Below are positions 54,858 to 62,657 of a stretch of 64,000 bases of DNA, piece after piece. Under the pieces are notes generated by a model. That model did no database searches. It saw only the letters and a program-made list of their open reading frames with translations, and was not told the origin of the DNA. Within the stretch, counting starts at the first letter, position 1. Each line of letters begins with the position of its first letter. Made by a program: the position numbers and the translations under genes. Source of the stretch: an uncultured Pelagibacteraceae bacterium (GTDB lineage: Bacteria > Pseudomonadota > Alphaproteobacteria > Pelagibacterales > Pelagibacteraceae); the NCBI GenBank assembly GCA_902570785.1, contig CACFZK010000007.1:1-64000 (forward strand), given 5' to 3'.

Positions 54858-55776
54858 AATTTTTTTAGCAGCACCTAGGGGTTTCTGTGCTGGTGTAGAT
54901 AGAGCAATTGAAATAGTCAAAAAAACTTTAAATAAATATGGTAGCCCAGTTTATGTTAGACATGAAATCGTGCATAATAAGAATGTTGTTGAAAACCTAA
55001 AAAATTTAGGAGCTATATTTGTTGAGGAGATTTCTGAGATTAAAGATAAATCCAGACCAGTCATATTTTCAGCGCATGGTGTCCCTAAATCAGTTCCAGA
55101 AGAAGCAAACCTTGAAAAAATTTTTTATATTGATGCCACATGTCCTCTTGTTTCAAAAGTACATAGAGAATCAGAACAACTATATAAAAGGGGGTTTGAT
55201 ATTGTTTTAATTGGTCACAAAAATCATCCAGAGGTTATTGGAACAATGGGACAACTACCAAATGGGTCGATCAAATTAATCGAAAAAAAAGATGAGGTAG
55301 AAAATTTAAATTTCTCTAAACCTTTGGCCTATGTTACTCAAACAACTTTATCAGTAGATGATACTAAAGAAATAATAGATGCTTTGAAAAATAAATTTCC
55401 AAGTATTAAAGGGCCTATAAAAGAAGATATATGTTATGCAACTACCAACAGGCAAGCTGCAGTAAAAAAGATTGCTCCAAACTGTGAAATGTTTTTTGTA
55501 ATTGGAAGTAGAAACTCTTCAAATTCTGCAAGATTAGTAGAGGTTGCGAAAAAATCAGGTTGTAAAAATTCTGAACTAATCTTTTATGGGAAAAATGCAC
55601 CATTAGATAAAATAAAAAATTGTAAAACTATTGGTCTATCTTCCGGTGCATCTGCGCCTGAGGAATTGGTTCAAAATTTTATTTCAGAAATTAAAAATGA
55701 TATGGATGTTTCTATTGAGGAAGTAGTTACAGCAAATGAAAAGGTGGTATTTAAACTACCTAAAGAACTAAATTAA
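54841..55776 (+). CDS. ispH: 4-hydroxy-3-methylbut-2-enyl diphosphate reductase IspH
   Basis: IspH makes IPP and DMAPP in the last MEP pathway step. The 311-residue protein has the three 4Fe-4S Cys in PRGFCAGVDRAIEIV (C15), IDATCPLVSKVHRE and KEDICYATTNRQAAV, together with HEIVHNKNVVENL, FSAHGVPKSV and SSGASAPEELVQ. ATG 54841 gives the usual N-terminus; it overlaps blh by 17 bases, so it is likely co-translated with the retinal genes and adds precursor supply to that pathway. The link is suggestive, as ispH is needed in any case. Confidence 0.96.
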   Translation: MKQKIKIFLAAPRGFCAGVDRAIEIVKKTLNKYGSPVYVRHEIVHNKNVVENLKNLGAIFVEEISEIKDKSRPVIFSAHGVPKSVPEEANLEKIFYIDATCPLVSKVHRESEQLYKRGFDIVLIGHKNHPEVIGTMGQLPNGSIKLIEKKDEVENLNFSKPLAYVTQTTLSVDDTKEIIDALKNKFPSIKGPIKEDICYATTNRQAAVKKIAPNCEMFFVIGSRNSSNSARLVEVAKKSGCKNSELIFYGKNAPLDKIKNCKTIGLSSGASAPEELVQNFISEIKNDMDVSIEEVVTANEKVVFKLPKELN

Positions 55777-56745
55777 ATGGCCATTTATACTAAGCTTGAT
55801 AAGGAAAATGTTATTTCAATTATTTCAAATTATAATTTGGGTAGTATGAAAAATTATCAAGGTATTAAAGAAGGTATAGAAAATACAAACTATTTAGTGG
55901 AAACTGATAAAGGTAAATTTATTTTAACGATTTATGAAAAAAGAGTTAATAAAGATGATCTACCATTTTTTTCAAAATTAATGGTAGAACTAAGTAATAA
56001 AAATTTTATTTGTCCAAAGCCGATTTTAAACAAAAATAATAAATATATAAGTGATCTTAGTTCTAAAAAGTTTATGTTAGTTAGTTTTTTAGAAGGAAAA
56101 TCAAAAACAAATTTGTCACCAGATGATTGTGGTTCGGTTGGAAAAGAAGCTGCGAGGCTTCATGAAATTACAAAAAATTTTCATTTTAAAAGGAACAATG
56201 ATCTTTCTGTAAAATCATGGAGAAAAATTTTTGATCAAGTAAAAGATAGATGTAATCAAATCCATCCAGATCTTCCAAAATTAATTGAGACAAATTTGAG
56301 AGATGTTGAAAAAGATTGGCCTGAAAATTTACCAAAAGGTATAATCCATGCAGATCTTTTTCATGATAATATTTTTTTTAAAAATAATAATTTTTCGGGT
56401 TTTATAGATTTTTATTTTTCGTGTAATGATTTTTATGCATTTGAAATAGCAATATGTTTAAATGCACTTTGTTTTGATGGTATAAGTGAAAATTTAAGTT
56501 TTAATGTGACTAAAGCAAAAAAGTTCTTTGAAGGTTATAATGAAATACGTAAAATCTCCGGTGAGGAAAAAAACGCTATTAAAGTTTTATCTCAAGGTGC
56601 CGCGTTAAGATTTCTTCTAACAAGAGTTTTTGACTCTATAAATATTGTTGATGATGCAATCGTAAAAATTAAAGATCCAATTGAATATCTTAAACGTCTT
56701 GAATTTCATAAAAACGCAAAGAGTTTAGATGATTATATAGTTTAA
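55777..56745 (+). CDS. thrB: homoserine kinase ThrB (phosphotransferase-fold type)
   Basis: This 322-residue protein is the APH/choline-kinase-fold homoserine kinase found in alphaproteobacteria, not the GHMP type. It has the nucleotide-binding start IKEGIENTNYLVETDKGKFILTIYEKR, VSFLEGKSKTNLS and the catalytic loop GIIHADLFHDNIFFKNNNFSGFIDFYFS. It phosphorylates homoserine; the product is used by ThrC, encoded 2.3 kb away on the other strand. It starts directly after the ispH stop and is followed by rnhA, the usual alphaproteobacterial order ispH-thrB-rnhA. The call is good. Confidence 0.92.
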   Translation: MAIYTKLDKENVISIISNYNLGSMKNYQGIKEGIENTNYLVETDKGKFILTIYEKRVNKDDLPFFSKLMVELSNKNFICPKPILNKNNKYISDLSSKKFMLVSFLEGKSKTNLSPDDCGSVGKEAARLHEITKNFHFKRNNDLSVKSWRKIFDQVKDRCNQIHPDLPKLIETNLRDVEKDWPENLPKGIIHADLFHDNIFFKNNNFSGFIDFYFSCNDFYAFEIAICLNALCFDGISENLSFNVTKAKKFFEGYNEIRKISGEEKNAIKVLSQGAALRFLLTRVFDSINIVDDAIVKIKDPIEYLKRLEFHKNAKSLDDYIV

Positions 56746-56746
56746 A

Positions 56747-57175
56747 ATGAAATATAAAATTTATACAGACGGTGCTTGTTCGGGAAACCCAGGTCCTGGT
56801 GGTTGGGCAGCCATAATATTAGTTGATGATAAAATTAAAAATGAGATCTCAGGAAGTGAAAATAGCACAACGAACAATAAAATGGAGCTTTTGGCACCAA
56901 TAAAAGCAATTCAAAAATTTAAAAAGAAATCAGAAATTTCAATCTATACGGATTCGACATATGTGCGAGATGGGATAACAAAGTGGATACAAAAATGGGA
57001 AAAAAATGGTTGGAAAACTGCATCAAAAAAACCGGTAAAAAATAAAGACCTATGGAAAAAATTAAAAGATTTATCATCAAAACATTCTATTAAGTGGATT
57101 TGGGTTAAAGGGCATGCTCAAAATAAATATAATAATATTGTTGATGAACTAGCACAGGGAGCTATAAGAAGATAA
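56747..57175 (+). CDS. rnhA: ribonuclease HI
   Basis: RNase HI degrades RNA in RNA-DNA hybrids. The 142-residue protein has the full catalytic set: IYTDGACSGNPGPGGWAA (D8), NNKMELLAPI (Glu), IYTDSTYVRDGITKWIQKW (second Asp) and the C-terminal WVKGHAQNKYNNIVDELA (His and Asp). Length and motifs match E. coli RnhA. It follows thrB and directly precedes a rhodanese gene. The window therefore holds both RNase H types. The call is secure. Confidence 0.97.
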   Translation: MKYKIYTDGACSGNPGPGGWAAIILVDDKIKNEISGSENSTTNNKMELLAPIKAIQKFKKKSEISIYTDSTYVRDGITKWIQKWEKNGWKTASKKPVKNKDLWKKLKDLSSKHSIKWIWVKGHAQNKYNNIVDELAQGAIRR

Positions 57176-57556
57176 ATGATTAAACAAATACCAAGTAAAG
57201 AAATACAAAATTTTGTAAAAGAAAACCCAAAAAGTGTTTTGTTAGATGTAAGAACAAAAGAAGAGTGGGATCAAATTGGTAAACCAGATGGTGATAAAAT
57301 TGGGATTAAAACATATTTTTTATCTTCACAATTTCAAGGAAGAATTATTAATGAAAATTTTGAAAAAGAATTTGAAGACTTGAAAATTGATAAAAGTTGT
57401 GAAGTTCTTGTAATGTGTGGATCAGGTAATAGGTCTCAGAGAGCAGCAGAATTATTAACCGAAAAAGGTTTTAAATGCTCAAATGTTTCTGATGGATTTA
57501 GAGGAGACGGTGAAGAAAAAATTGGCTGGAAAAATAATAACCTTCCGACTAAATAG
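57176..57556 (+). CDS. rhodanese-like domain protein
   Basis: This 126-residue single-domain rhodanese has LLDVRTKEEWDQIGKPDG and the active-site Cys in VLVMCGSGNRSQRAAELLTEKGF, then the closing NVSDGFRGDGEEKIGWKNNNLP. It would carry or transfer sulfur as a persulfide; no partner is suggested by its neighbours. It begins at the base after the rnhA stop and ends one base from the convergent peroxiredoxin gene. The family is sure, the role is not. Confidence 0.88.
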   Translation: MIKQIPSKEIQNFVKENPKSVLLDVRTKEEWDQIGKPDGDKIGIKTYFLSSQFQGRIINENFEKEFEDLKIDKSCEVLVMCGSGNRSQRAAELLTEKGFKCSNVSDGFRGDGEEKIGWKNNNLPTK

Positions 57557-58045
57557 TTAAATTTTATTTAAAAAATTTTCTGCTGCAGATAATTCACACG
57601 TAGCAGTTTCTTTTTCTACCTCAAATTTTTTGACAATCTCGTTTTCAATCAACATGGTGTATCTGCTTGATCTTATTCCTAGACCTTTCTCTGATTTATC
57701 TACTTCTGCACCAATAGCTTTAGTAAAGTTAAGAAATGGGTCTCCTATCATAAAAATTTTATCTCCTACTTCTTGATTTTCCCCCCATGCTTTCATTACA
57801 TTTGGATCATTCACGGCAACACAAACTATTTTGGATATGCCCTTTTTTTTGGCAGTTTCATAATTTTTGACATATCCCGGCAAATGTATTGCAGAACAAG
57901 TTTTGGTAAATGCCCCCGGCATACCCAGAAGTATAACTTTTTGATTTTTGAAAATATCGCTTGTGTTAATTTTTTTAACTTCACTTTTTTGGTTTAAGTA
58001 AAAAAATTCAGAAACTGGAAGTTTGTCCCCAACCTTAATTTTCAT
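57557..58045 (-). CDS. Prx5-type peroxiredoxin
   Basis: This 162-residue protein is an atypical (Prx5/type II) peroxiredoxin that reduces hydrogen and organic peroxides with glutaredoxin or thioredoxin. The peroxidatic Cys is C50 in VILLGMPGAFTKTCSAIHLPGYV (the PGAFTxTC motif). Further conserved parts are VAVNDPNVMKAWGENQ and GLGIRSSRYTMLIENE with the catalytic Arg. It overlaps thrC by four bases and is the last gene of the cox-ctaB-ctaG-thrC run, so oxidative defence is transcribed with terminal oxidase genes. The call is good. Confidence 0.93.
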   Translation of the reverse strand: MKIKVGDKLPVSEFFYLNQKSEVKKINTSDIFKNQKVILLGMPGAFTKTCSAIHLPGYVKNYETAKKKGISKIVCVAVNDPNVMKAWGENQEVGDKIFMIGDPFLNFTKAIGAEVDKSEKGLGIRSSRYTMLIENEIVKKFEVEKETATCELSAAENFLNKI

Positions 58046-59418
58046 TTTATTTTTCCTAAAATATAGCTTTTTACATCAGAAATATTATTTTCTAAAATAT
58101 CATACTTTTCTTTTTTATTTAATATATTGCTTAATTGATTTGGCATCTTAATTTCTTTGCTTGTCGCAATTTTAATTGTTTCCAAAAACTTATAAGGATG
58201 TGCCGTGCCTAGTATCAAAGTTTCAGTCTCTAAGTTTAATTTTTTTGATGCACCCACGGCGGTTGCAGTATGTGGATCAATTATAAAATCAAGTTTATCT
58301 GCTATATTTTTTATGATCGCCAAAGTTTCTTTATCACTCACTTTGCAAGCATAGAAATCTTTTTTTATAATTTTTTTTTGTTCTTCATCTAAACTAAAAG
58401 ATCCATTTGAAGAAAGTTCAGACATTAAACTAGAAACTTTTTTATCATCATTTTTTACAATATCAAAAAGAAGTCGCTCAAAATTACTTGCAATTTGAAC
58501 ATCCATACTTGGTGACAACGACGGTCTTACCTTACTGGGTTTATACTCTCCTGTATTAATCACTCTTTCCAAAATATCATTTTCATTTGTAGCTACGATT
58601 AATTTTTCAATTGGAAGTCCCATTTTTTTTGCCATATAACCAGCAAAAACATCTCCGAAATTTCCAGTTGGAACTGAAAAATTAATTTTTTTGTTTTTAA
58701 ATTTAAATGCTGAATAAAAATAGTAAACAATTTGACAAACTATTCTTGCCCAATTAATAGAATTTACACCTGACATATTAATTTTTTCTCTAAAACTATT
58801 TTCCGAAAACATATCTTTAACAATTTTTTGACAATCATCGAATGATCCTTTTATTGCTACATTGTAAATATTATCTGAACCTATCGTTGTCATAATTTTT
58901 CTTTGAATTTTAGATATTTTGTTATCAGGATGTAAAACAAAAACATTAATATTTTTTCTATCATTTAATGCTGCGATTGCAGCTGATCCAGTATCTCCTG
59001 AAGTTGCGACTATTATATTAACAGTTTTATTAGCTGAAACTTTTAGTTCGTCATACAAGTTGCCAAGAACCTGCATGGCAATATCTTTAAAAGCTAATGT
59101 TGGTCCGTGATAAAGTTCCACTAAATTAATATCGCCGATTTTATTTGTTTTAATTACTTCTTCACTAGAAAAACTTTTATAGGATTTTTGAACGAGATTT
59201 TTTAGATTTGTTTTTGTTATATCAGATGAACAAAAATTAAAAATTATTTCAGTTGCTAATTCTATATAAGATAACTCGCTAAGTTTTTTTATTTCATCTT
59301 CATTATAAATTTTAATATTTTTGGGAACAAATAAACCTCCATCAGGTGCTAAACCCCTTAGAAATATATCTTTAAAACTATAACTTTGATTTTTATTTCT
59401 TGTACTAATGTATTCCAC
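58042..59418 (-). CDS. thrC: threonine synthase ThrC
   Basis: ThrC converts O-phosphohomoserine to threonine. The 458-residue PLP enzyme has an N-terminal RNKNQSYSFKDIFLRGLAPDGGLFVP, the PLP Lys in GPTLAFKDIAMQVLG (K111), the phosphate loop VATSGDTGSAAIAAL and VNSINWARIVCQIVYYFYS. It is the long bacterial/yeast type. The start is GTG at 59418, whose first base is the last base of the small upstream ORF's TAG (TAGTG), which supports this start and coupled translation. Its neighbours upstream are cytochrome oxidase assembly genes, an order common in alphaproteobacteria. The call is secure. Confidence 0.96.
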   Translation of the reverse strand: MEYISTRNKNQSYSFKDIFLRGLAPDGGLFVPKNIKIYNEDEIKKLSELSYIELATEIIFNFCSSDITKTNLKNLVQKSYKSFSSEEVIKTNKIGDINLVELYHGPTLAFKDIAMQVLGNLYDELKVSANKTVNIIVATSGDTGSAAIAALNDRKNINVFVLHPDNKISKIQRKIMTTIGSDNIYNVAIKGSFDDCQKIVKDMFSENSFREKINMSGVNSINWARIVCQIVYYFYSAFKFKNKKINFSVPTGNFGDVFAGYMAKKMGLPIEKLIVATNENDILERVINTGEYKPSKVRPSLSPSMDVQIASNFERLLFDIVKNDDKKVSSLMSELSSNGSFSLDEEQKKIIKKDFYACKVSDKETLAIIKNIADKLDFIIDPHTATAVGASKKLNLETETLILGTAHPYKFLETIKIATSKEIKMPNQLSNILNKKEKYDILENNISDVKSYILGKIK

Positions 59419-59591
59419 TAATTAGACGATTTCTGTCCTTCTTTAAAATATTTTTTCCAGGACGAATTTAATAATCCTAATAAGATAAATGAAAGCACTA
59501 TGATTAATAAGGCATTTTGACCACCTGAAGTTTCAGATATACAAACAGCACACATAGTTAAGATTTCCGAATTTAAAGTATTAATAATCAT
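59418..59591 (-). CDS. 57-residue CxxC single-pass membrane protein between ctaG and thrC
   Basis: A short ORF fills the gap between ctaG and thrC. Its ATG (59591-59589) overlaps the ctaG stop as ATGA, and its TAG (59420-59418) shares a base with the thrC GTG, so it is translationally coupled on both sides. The protein has a CxxC pair at C14 and C17 (TMCAVCISETSGGQ), one membrane segment at about residues 27-42 (ALLIIVLSFILLGLL), and a basic, polar tail (WKKYFKEGQKSS). I do not recognise a family. Its place in a cytochrome oxidase operon suggests a role in oxidase assembly, copper handling or as a small subunit. Reality is well supported; function is unknown. Confidence 0.72.
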   Translation of the reverse strand: MIINTLNSEILTMCAVCISETSGGQNALLIIVLSFILLGLLNSSWKKYFKEGQKSSN

Positions 59592-60022
59592 TTTTTAAAA
59601 TAAACAAATTGAATTATAGCTTCTTTTATATTCTTTGTCACATTTGGGTCAACTAATAAAACCAACGCGTATTTTTCTTTTTCCCCTCCTTTTAAAGTTT
59701 GTTTCTCGTAACAAAAACAGTTCATTTTAGTCATGTAGTCTTTTAGTTCAGGAGGGTAAACCTGAAATGTAGCCATTGCAGATATATTTTTCTTACTTAA
59801 ATTTTCTACTGAATAATTAATTGTTTGCACTTCACCAGGTTTTAAAATTATATTTTTCTCTTCTGTCTCAAATTTAAAGGGTAAATCACTATGAACACTT
59901 GTAATTAATTTTGTTGGGATTAACTGACTATTGCTATTTTCACCTCTAAGAAAAAAAGAGGTAATTATAACTATAACTAATAAACTTATAAAGACAGAAA
60001 TTAACTTTTTATTTTTAAGCAA
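59588..60022 (-). CDS. ctaG: cytochrome c oxidase assembly protein CtaG/Cox11 (short)
   Basis: CtaG delivers copper to the CuB site of subunit I. The 144-residue protein has an N-terminal membrane anchor (about residues 8-25) and a periplasmic Ig-like domain: DLPFKFETEEKNIILKPGEVQTINYSVENLSKKNISAMATFQVYPP, then the copper motif NCFCYEKQTLKGGE and VDPNVTKNIKEAIIQFVYF. The usual length is about 180-200; the part between anchor and domain is shortened. The Cys pair CFC is intact. It overlaps ctaB by eight bases and the small CxxC ORF by four. The call is good. Confidence 0.88.
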   Translation of the reverse strand: MLKNKKLISVFISLLVIVIITSFFLRGENSNSQLIPTKLITSVHSDLPFKFETEEKNIILKPGEVQTINYSVENLSKKNISAMATFQVYPPELKDYMTKMNCFCYEKQTLKGGEKEKYALVLLVDPNVTKNIKEAIIQFVYFKK

Positions 60023-60929
60023 ATTTATCCACTAGGATTGAGATGAAGATTGCAAATAAATAAAGAATTGAGAAAGCAAAAATTTGTTTTGAGATACTCT
60101 TTTCAGATTTTTTATCTTTTGTTTTCAATAGTTTATAACAAATAAATATATAGTATGCGCTTAAAGGAAAAGAGAATAACAAATATATTATACCCAGAAA
60201 TTCTAAATAGTATGGAGCAATGGCTACTGGAAATAATAAAATTGAATACACAAATATATTTTTCTTTGTAGTTTCTACTCCTGATGTAACTGGTAACATT
60301 GGTATATTTGCTTTTTTGTAATCTTCTGACTTAAAAAGGCTTAAGGCCCAAAAATGTGATGGGGTCCAAACAAAAATTATTAAAAAAAGAATAATTGGTT
60401 CAATAGAAATACCACCTGTAGCTATCGCCCATCCAATAACAGGAGGCAAAGCTCCTGCTGCTCCGCCAATCACAATATTTTGTGGCGTCTTCCTTTTAAG
60501 CCAAATAGTATAAACGAAAACATAAAACAAAATTGTTAGAGCAAGTAATGCGGCTGCCATAACGTTTGAAAAAAAATATAAAGCTCCAACCGATACAAAA
60601 GAAGATACTATACCGAAAACAAGTGCTTCATTTTTAGTTAACTTCCCAGTTGGAATTGGTCTTAAGCAGGTTCTAGACATGACCTTGTCGACATCTGCCT
60701 CATACCAACAATTTAGAGAGCCTGCAGCGCCAGATCCAAGTGCAACAGCTGTAATAGATAAAATCGCATATAAATAATCTATACTTTTAAATGGAGCAAT
60801 TAAAAAACCGACAACACAAGTAAAAATGGCAAGAGACATAACTCTTGGCTTCATTAATTCAAATAAAGCTTTAATGTAATGTACGGTATCGAATTTAAAC
60901 TCTCTTATTTTTGTATCGGTATTGAGCAA
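60015..60929 (-). CDS. ctaB: protohaem IX farnesyltransferase (haem O synthase) CtaB
   Basis: CtaB adds a farnesyl group to haem B to make haem O, the step before haem A for the oxidase. The 304-residue UbiA-family protein has about eight to nine membrane helices and the Asp-rich motif NCWYEADVDKVMSRTCLRPIPTG (near residues 74-96), plus the second motif near the YKKANIPMLPVTSG loop. It lies between the subunit IV gene and ctaG. The farnesyl donor links it to the MEP genes elsewhere in the window. The call is secure. Confidence 0.96.
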   Translation of the reverse strand: MLNTDTKIREFKFDTVHYIKALFELMKPRVMSLAIFTCVVGFLIAPFKSIDYLYAILSITAVALGSGAAGSLNCWYEADVDKVMSRTCLRPIPTGKLTKNEALVFGIVSSFVSVGALYFFSNVMAAALLALTILFYVFVYTIWLKRKTPQNIVIGGAAGALPPVIGWAIATGGISIEPIILFLIIFVWTPSHFWALSLFKSEDYKKANIPMLPVTSGVETTKKNIFVYSILLFPVAIAPYYLEFLGIIYLLFSFPLSAYYIFICYKLLKTKDKKSEKSISKQIFAFSILYLFAIFISILVDKFA

Positions 60930-60947
60930 CTGTGATCCTATTATTAA

Positions 60948-61298
60948 TTATTCACCTAAGACAAAATAAATAAGCCTTGTAAAAACAGTATACTTACCTT
61001 CAGCTACCATTAAGCCTACAAAACATGCAATTGCGGTCATTGGCCATAACAAGACATTTACAAGCGCGTAACGTTCCCAAAACAGGTGCATAAAAAAAGC
61101 CATTATCAAACCTGCTTTTAAAAACATAAAAAATAAAATTAGAGACCATCTTAAAAGACCTTGAAATTGATACCAATCAACCATGTAAGAAAAAAAACTC
61201 AAAACAAATAGAAGGCCCCATATCCATAGGTATATTCCAATCTTGTGTGTTGTTGCTGGTTTCTCTTTATTTTTGTTTACTTCTGTATTTTCATTCAT
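60948..61298 (-). CDS. cytochrome c oxidase subunit IV (prokaryotic, CyoD-like)
   Basis: This 116-residue protein has three membrane segments (LWIWGLLFVLSFFSYMV, LILFFMFLKAGLIMAFFMHLFWE, VLLWPMTAIACFVGLMVAE) with the KAGLIMAFFMHL pattern characteristic of bacterial oxidase subunit IV (COX4_pro/CyoD/CaaD). Such a subunit is found with caa3-, bo3- and coxMNOP-type oxidases and stabilises CuB binding. It follows the subunit III gene by nine bases and precedes ctaB by 18. The family call is good; the exact oxidase type is inferred. Confidence 0.85.
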   Translation of the reverse strand: MNENTEVNKNKEKPATTHKIGIYLWIWGLLFVLSFFSYMVDWYQFQGLLRWSLILFFMFLKAGLIMAFFMHLFWERYALVNVLLWPMTAIACFVGLMVAEGKYTVFTRLIYFVLGE

Positions 61299-61307
61299 TG
61301 TACAACC

Positions 61308-62012
61308 TTACCAAAGATAGAAGAATGCGAAAATAAAAACCCAAACTAAATCCACAAAATGCCAATAAAGACCTAATATTTCAATTGAAACATAGTCTGA
61401 TTTCATTGTTGTGAAAAATCCACGCCTTCCGGTATCGAAATCTCCTCTAAATACTTTTCTAGCAAAAATGAATAGAAATATTACACCTATAGATACGTGG
61501 GTGCCGTGAAAACCAGTTATCATGAAAAAGTAAGATCCAAATTGACCTGCACCAAAAGGATTTGACCATGGTCTTACACCCTCATGAATCAGTTTCGACC
61601 ACTCAAAAGCTTGCATTCCGACAAAAATTAATCCACCGATGGCTGTTGCAAGAATAAGTGAACCACACATTTTTCGGTTTTTTTCATAACCATACTTTAC
61701 TGCTAAAGCCATAGTTCCACTGCTTGTTATAAGCACAAAGGTCATGATAGCGATTAGAAGCAATGGTACTGGTACTCCCATAAAATCTAATGAAAACACG
61801 TGACTAGTATTTGGCCAATCAACAACAGTTGAGGCCCTTCCTTTCATGTAAGAAATTAAAAAACAGCTAAATATAAAAGTATCACTCAATAGGAATATCC
61901 ACATCATCGCTTTTCCCCATTGAACACCTTTAAATGCAGTTTGATCTGAACCTAAGTCGTTAGGGACGCTTTTCCAACCTTTAGGTAGATTATCTAATGA
62001 TGAGTCTGACAT
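61308..62012 (-). CDS. cytochrome c oxidase subunit III, second copy (CoxP-like)
   Basis: This 234-residue protein is a haem-copper oxidase subunit III with about five membrane helices: MMWIFLLSDTFIFSCFLISY, LLLIAIMTFVLITSSGTMALAV, LILATAIGGLIFVGMQAFEW, SYFFMITGFHGTHVSIGVIFLFIF and VSIEILGLYWHFVDLVWVFIFAFFYLW. The HGTHVxxG and YWHFVDxVWxxIF motifs are diagnostic. The next gene upstream encodes a second, shorter protein of the same family, as in coxMNOP operons, where coxO and coxP are both subunit III. Subunit III is not catalytic but stabilises subunit I. Confidence 0.9.
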   Translation of the reverse strand: MSDSSLDNLPKGWKSVPNDLGSDQTAFKGVQWGKAMMWIFLLSDTFIFSCFLISYMKGRASTVVDWPNTSHVFSLDFMGVPVPLLLIAIMTFVLITSSGTMALAVKYGYEKNRKMCGSLILATAIGGLIFVGMQAFEWSKLIHEGVRPWSNPFGAGQFGSYFFMITGFHGTHVSIGVIFLFIFARKVFRGDFDTGRRGFFTTMKSDYVSIEILGLYWHFVDLVWVFIFAFFYLW

Positions 62013-62024
62013 AATGAGTTTTCC

Positions 62025-62657
62025 CTAACTTGATAACATTAATCCAAAAAGCACTAACCAAACAGCTAATAAAAAATGCCAGTAAACTGCACAAATATCA
62101 ATTAAATTATTAATTTCTTCTTTCTTTAGACTTCTTTTTATAAATTTCGAAGTAGTTTTTCCCCAGAAATATATCCCTCCGATAATGTGAAGGCCGTGAA
62201 TTGTAGTGAATAAATAAAAAAAAGCATTAGCAACGTTGCTTGTAGCGTAAAACCCAGTGTTCATTAATTGATACCACACTATTAGCTGACCAATCAAAAA
62301 AGAATATGCTAAAAAACCAATAAAATATAAACCGTTTTTGGTCTTATCAAAAAGATCGTTTTTTGCATATTTTACTGTTTGATGAAAAACTAAACTGCTT
62401 ATTACTAAAATTCCCGTATTAAACCAAAGAAGCCAAGGCTCTGGCATATTTCTCCAGTCATGTACTAGCATTCGGTCGGAGTAGGCAACTATAAATAATG
62501 AAAACAAAACAGTGCTTGCGGCCATTAAGGTTCTCAGACCCAGCTTTTGTTTAGATAAGTTAACTGTCTGACCTTGATGATCGTTGTCAGCTTCTATTTG
62601 ATCTTGTTCCCAAGGCTTCTCAGTTAGTAATTGAAAGATGGATTTTTTCTTGCTCAC
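62025..62657 (-). CDS. cytochrome c oxidase subunit III-like protein, first copy (CoxO-like)
   Basis: This 210-residue membrane protein is also in the subunit III family, but diverged. It has a polar N-terminus of about 40 residues and five helices; the family motifs appear as FFYLFTTIHGLHIIGGIYFW (GLHxxGG) and ICAVYWHFLLAVWLVLFGLML (YWHFxxxVWxxLF). It overlaps the subunit I gene by four bases and precedes the second subunit III by 12. Two tandem subunit III genes recall CoxO/CoxP of Bradyrhizobium coxMNOP. Whether both join one complex is unknown. Confidence 0.82.
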   Translation of the reverse strand: MSKKKSIFQLLTEKPWEQDQIEADNDHQGQTVNLSKQKLGLRTLMAASTVLFSLFIVAYSDRMLVHDWRNMPEPWLLWFNTGILVISSLVFHQTVKYAKNDLFDKTKNGLYFIGFLAYSFLIGQLIVWYQLMNTGFYATSNVANAFFYLFTTIHGLHIIGGIYFWGKTTSKFIKRSLKKEEINNLIDICAVYWHFLLAVWLVLFGLMLSS

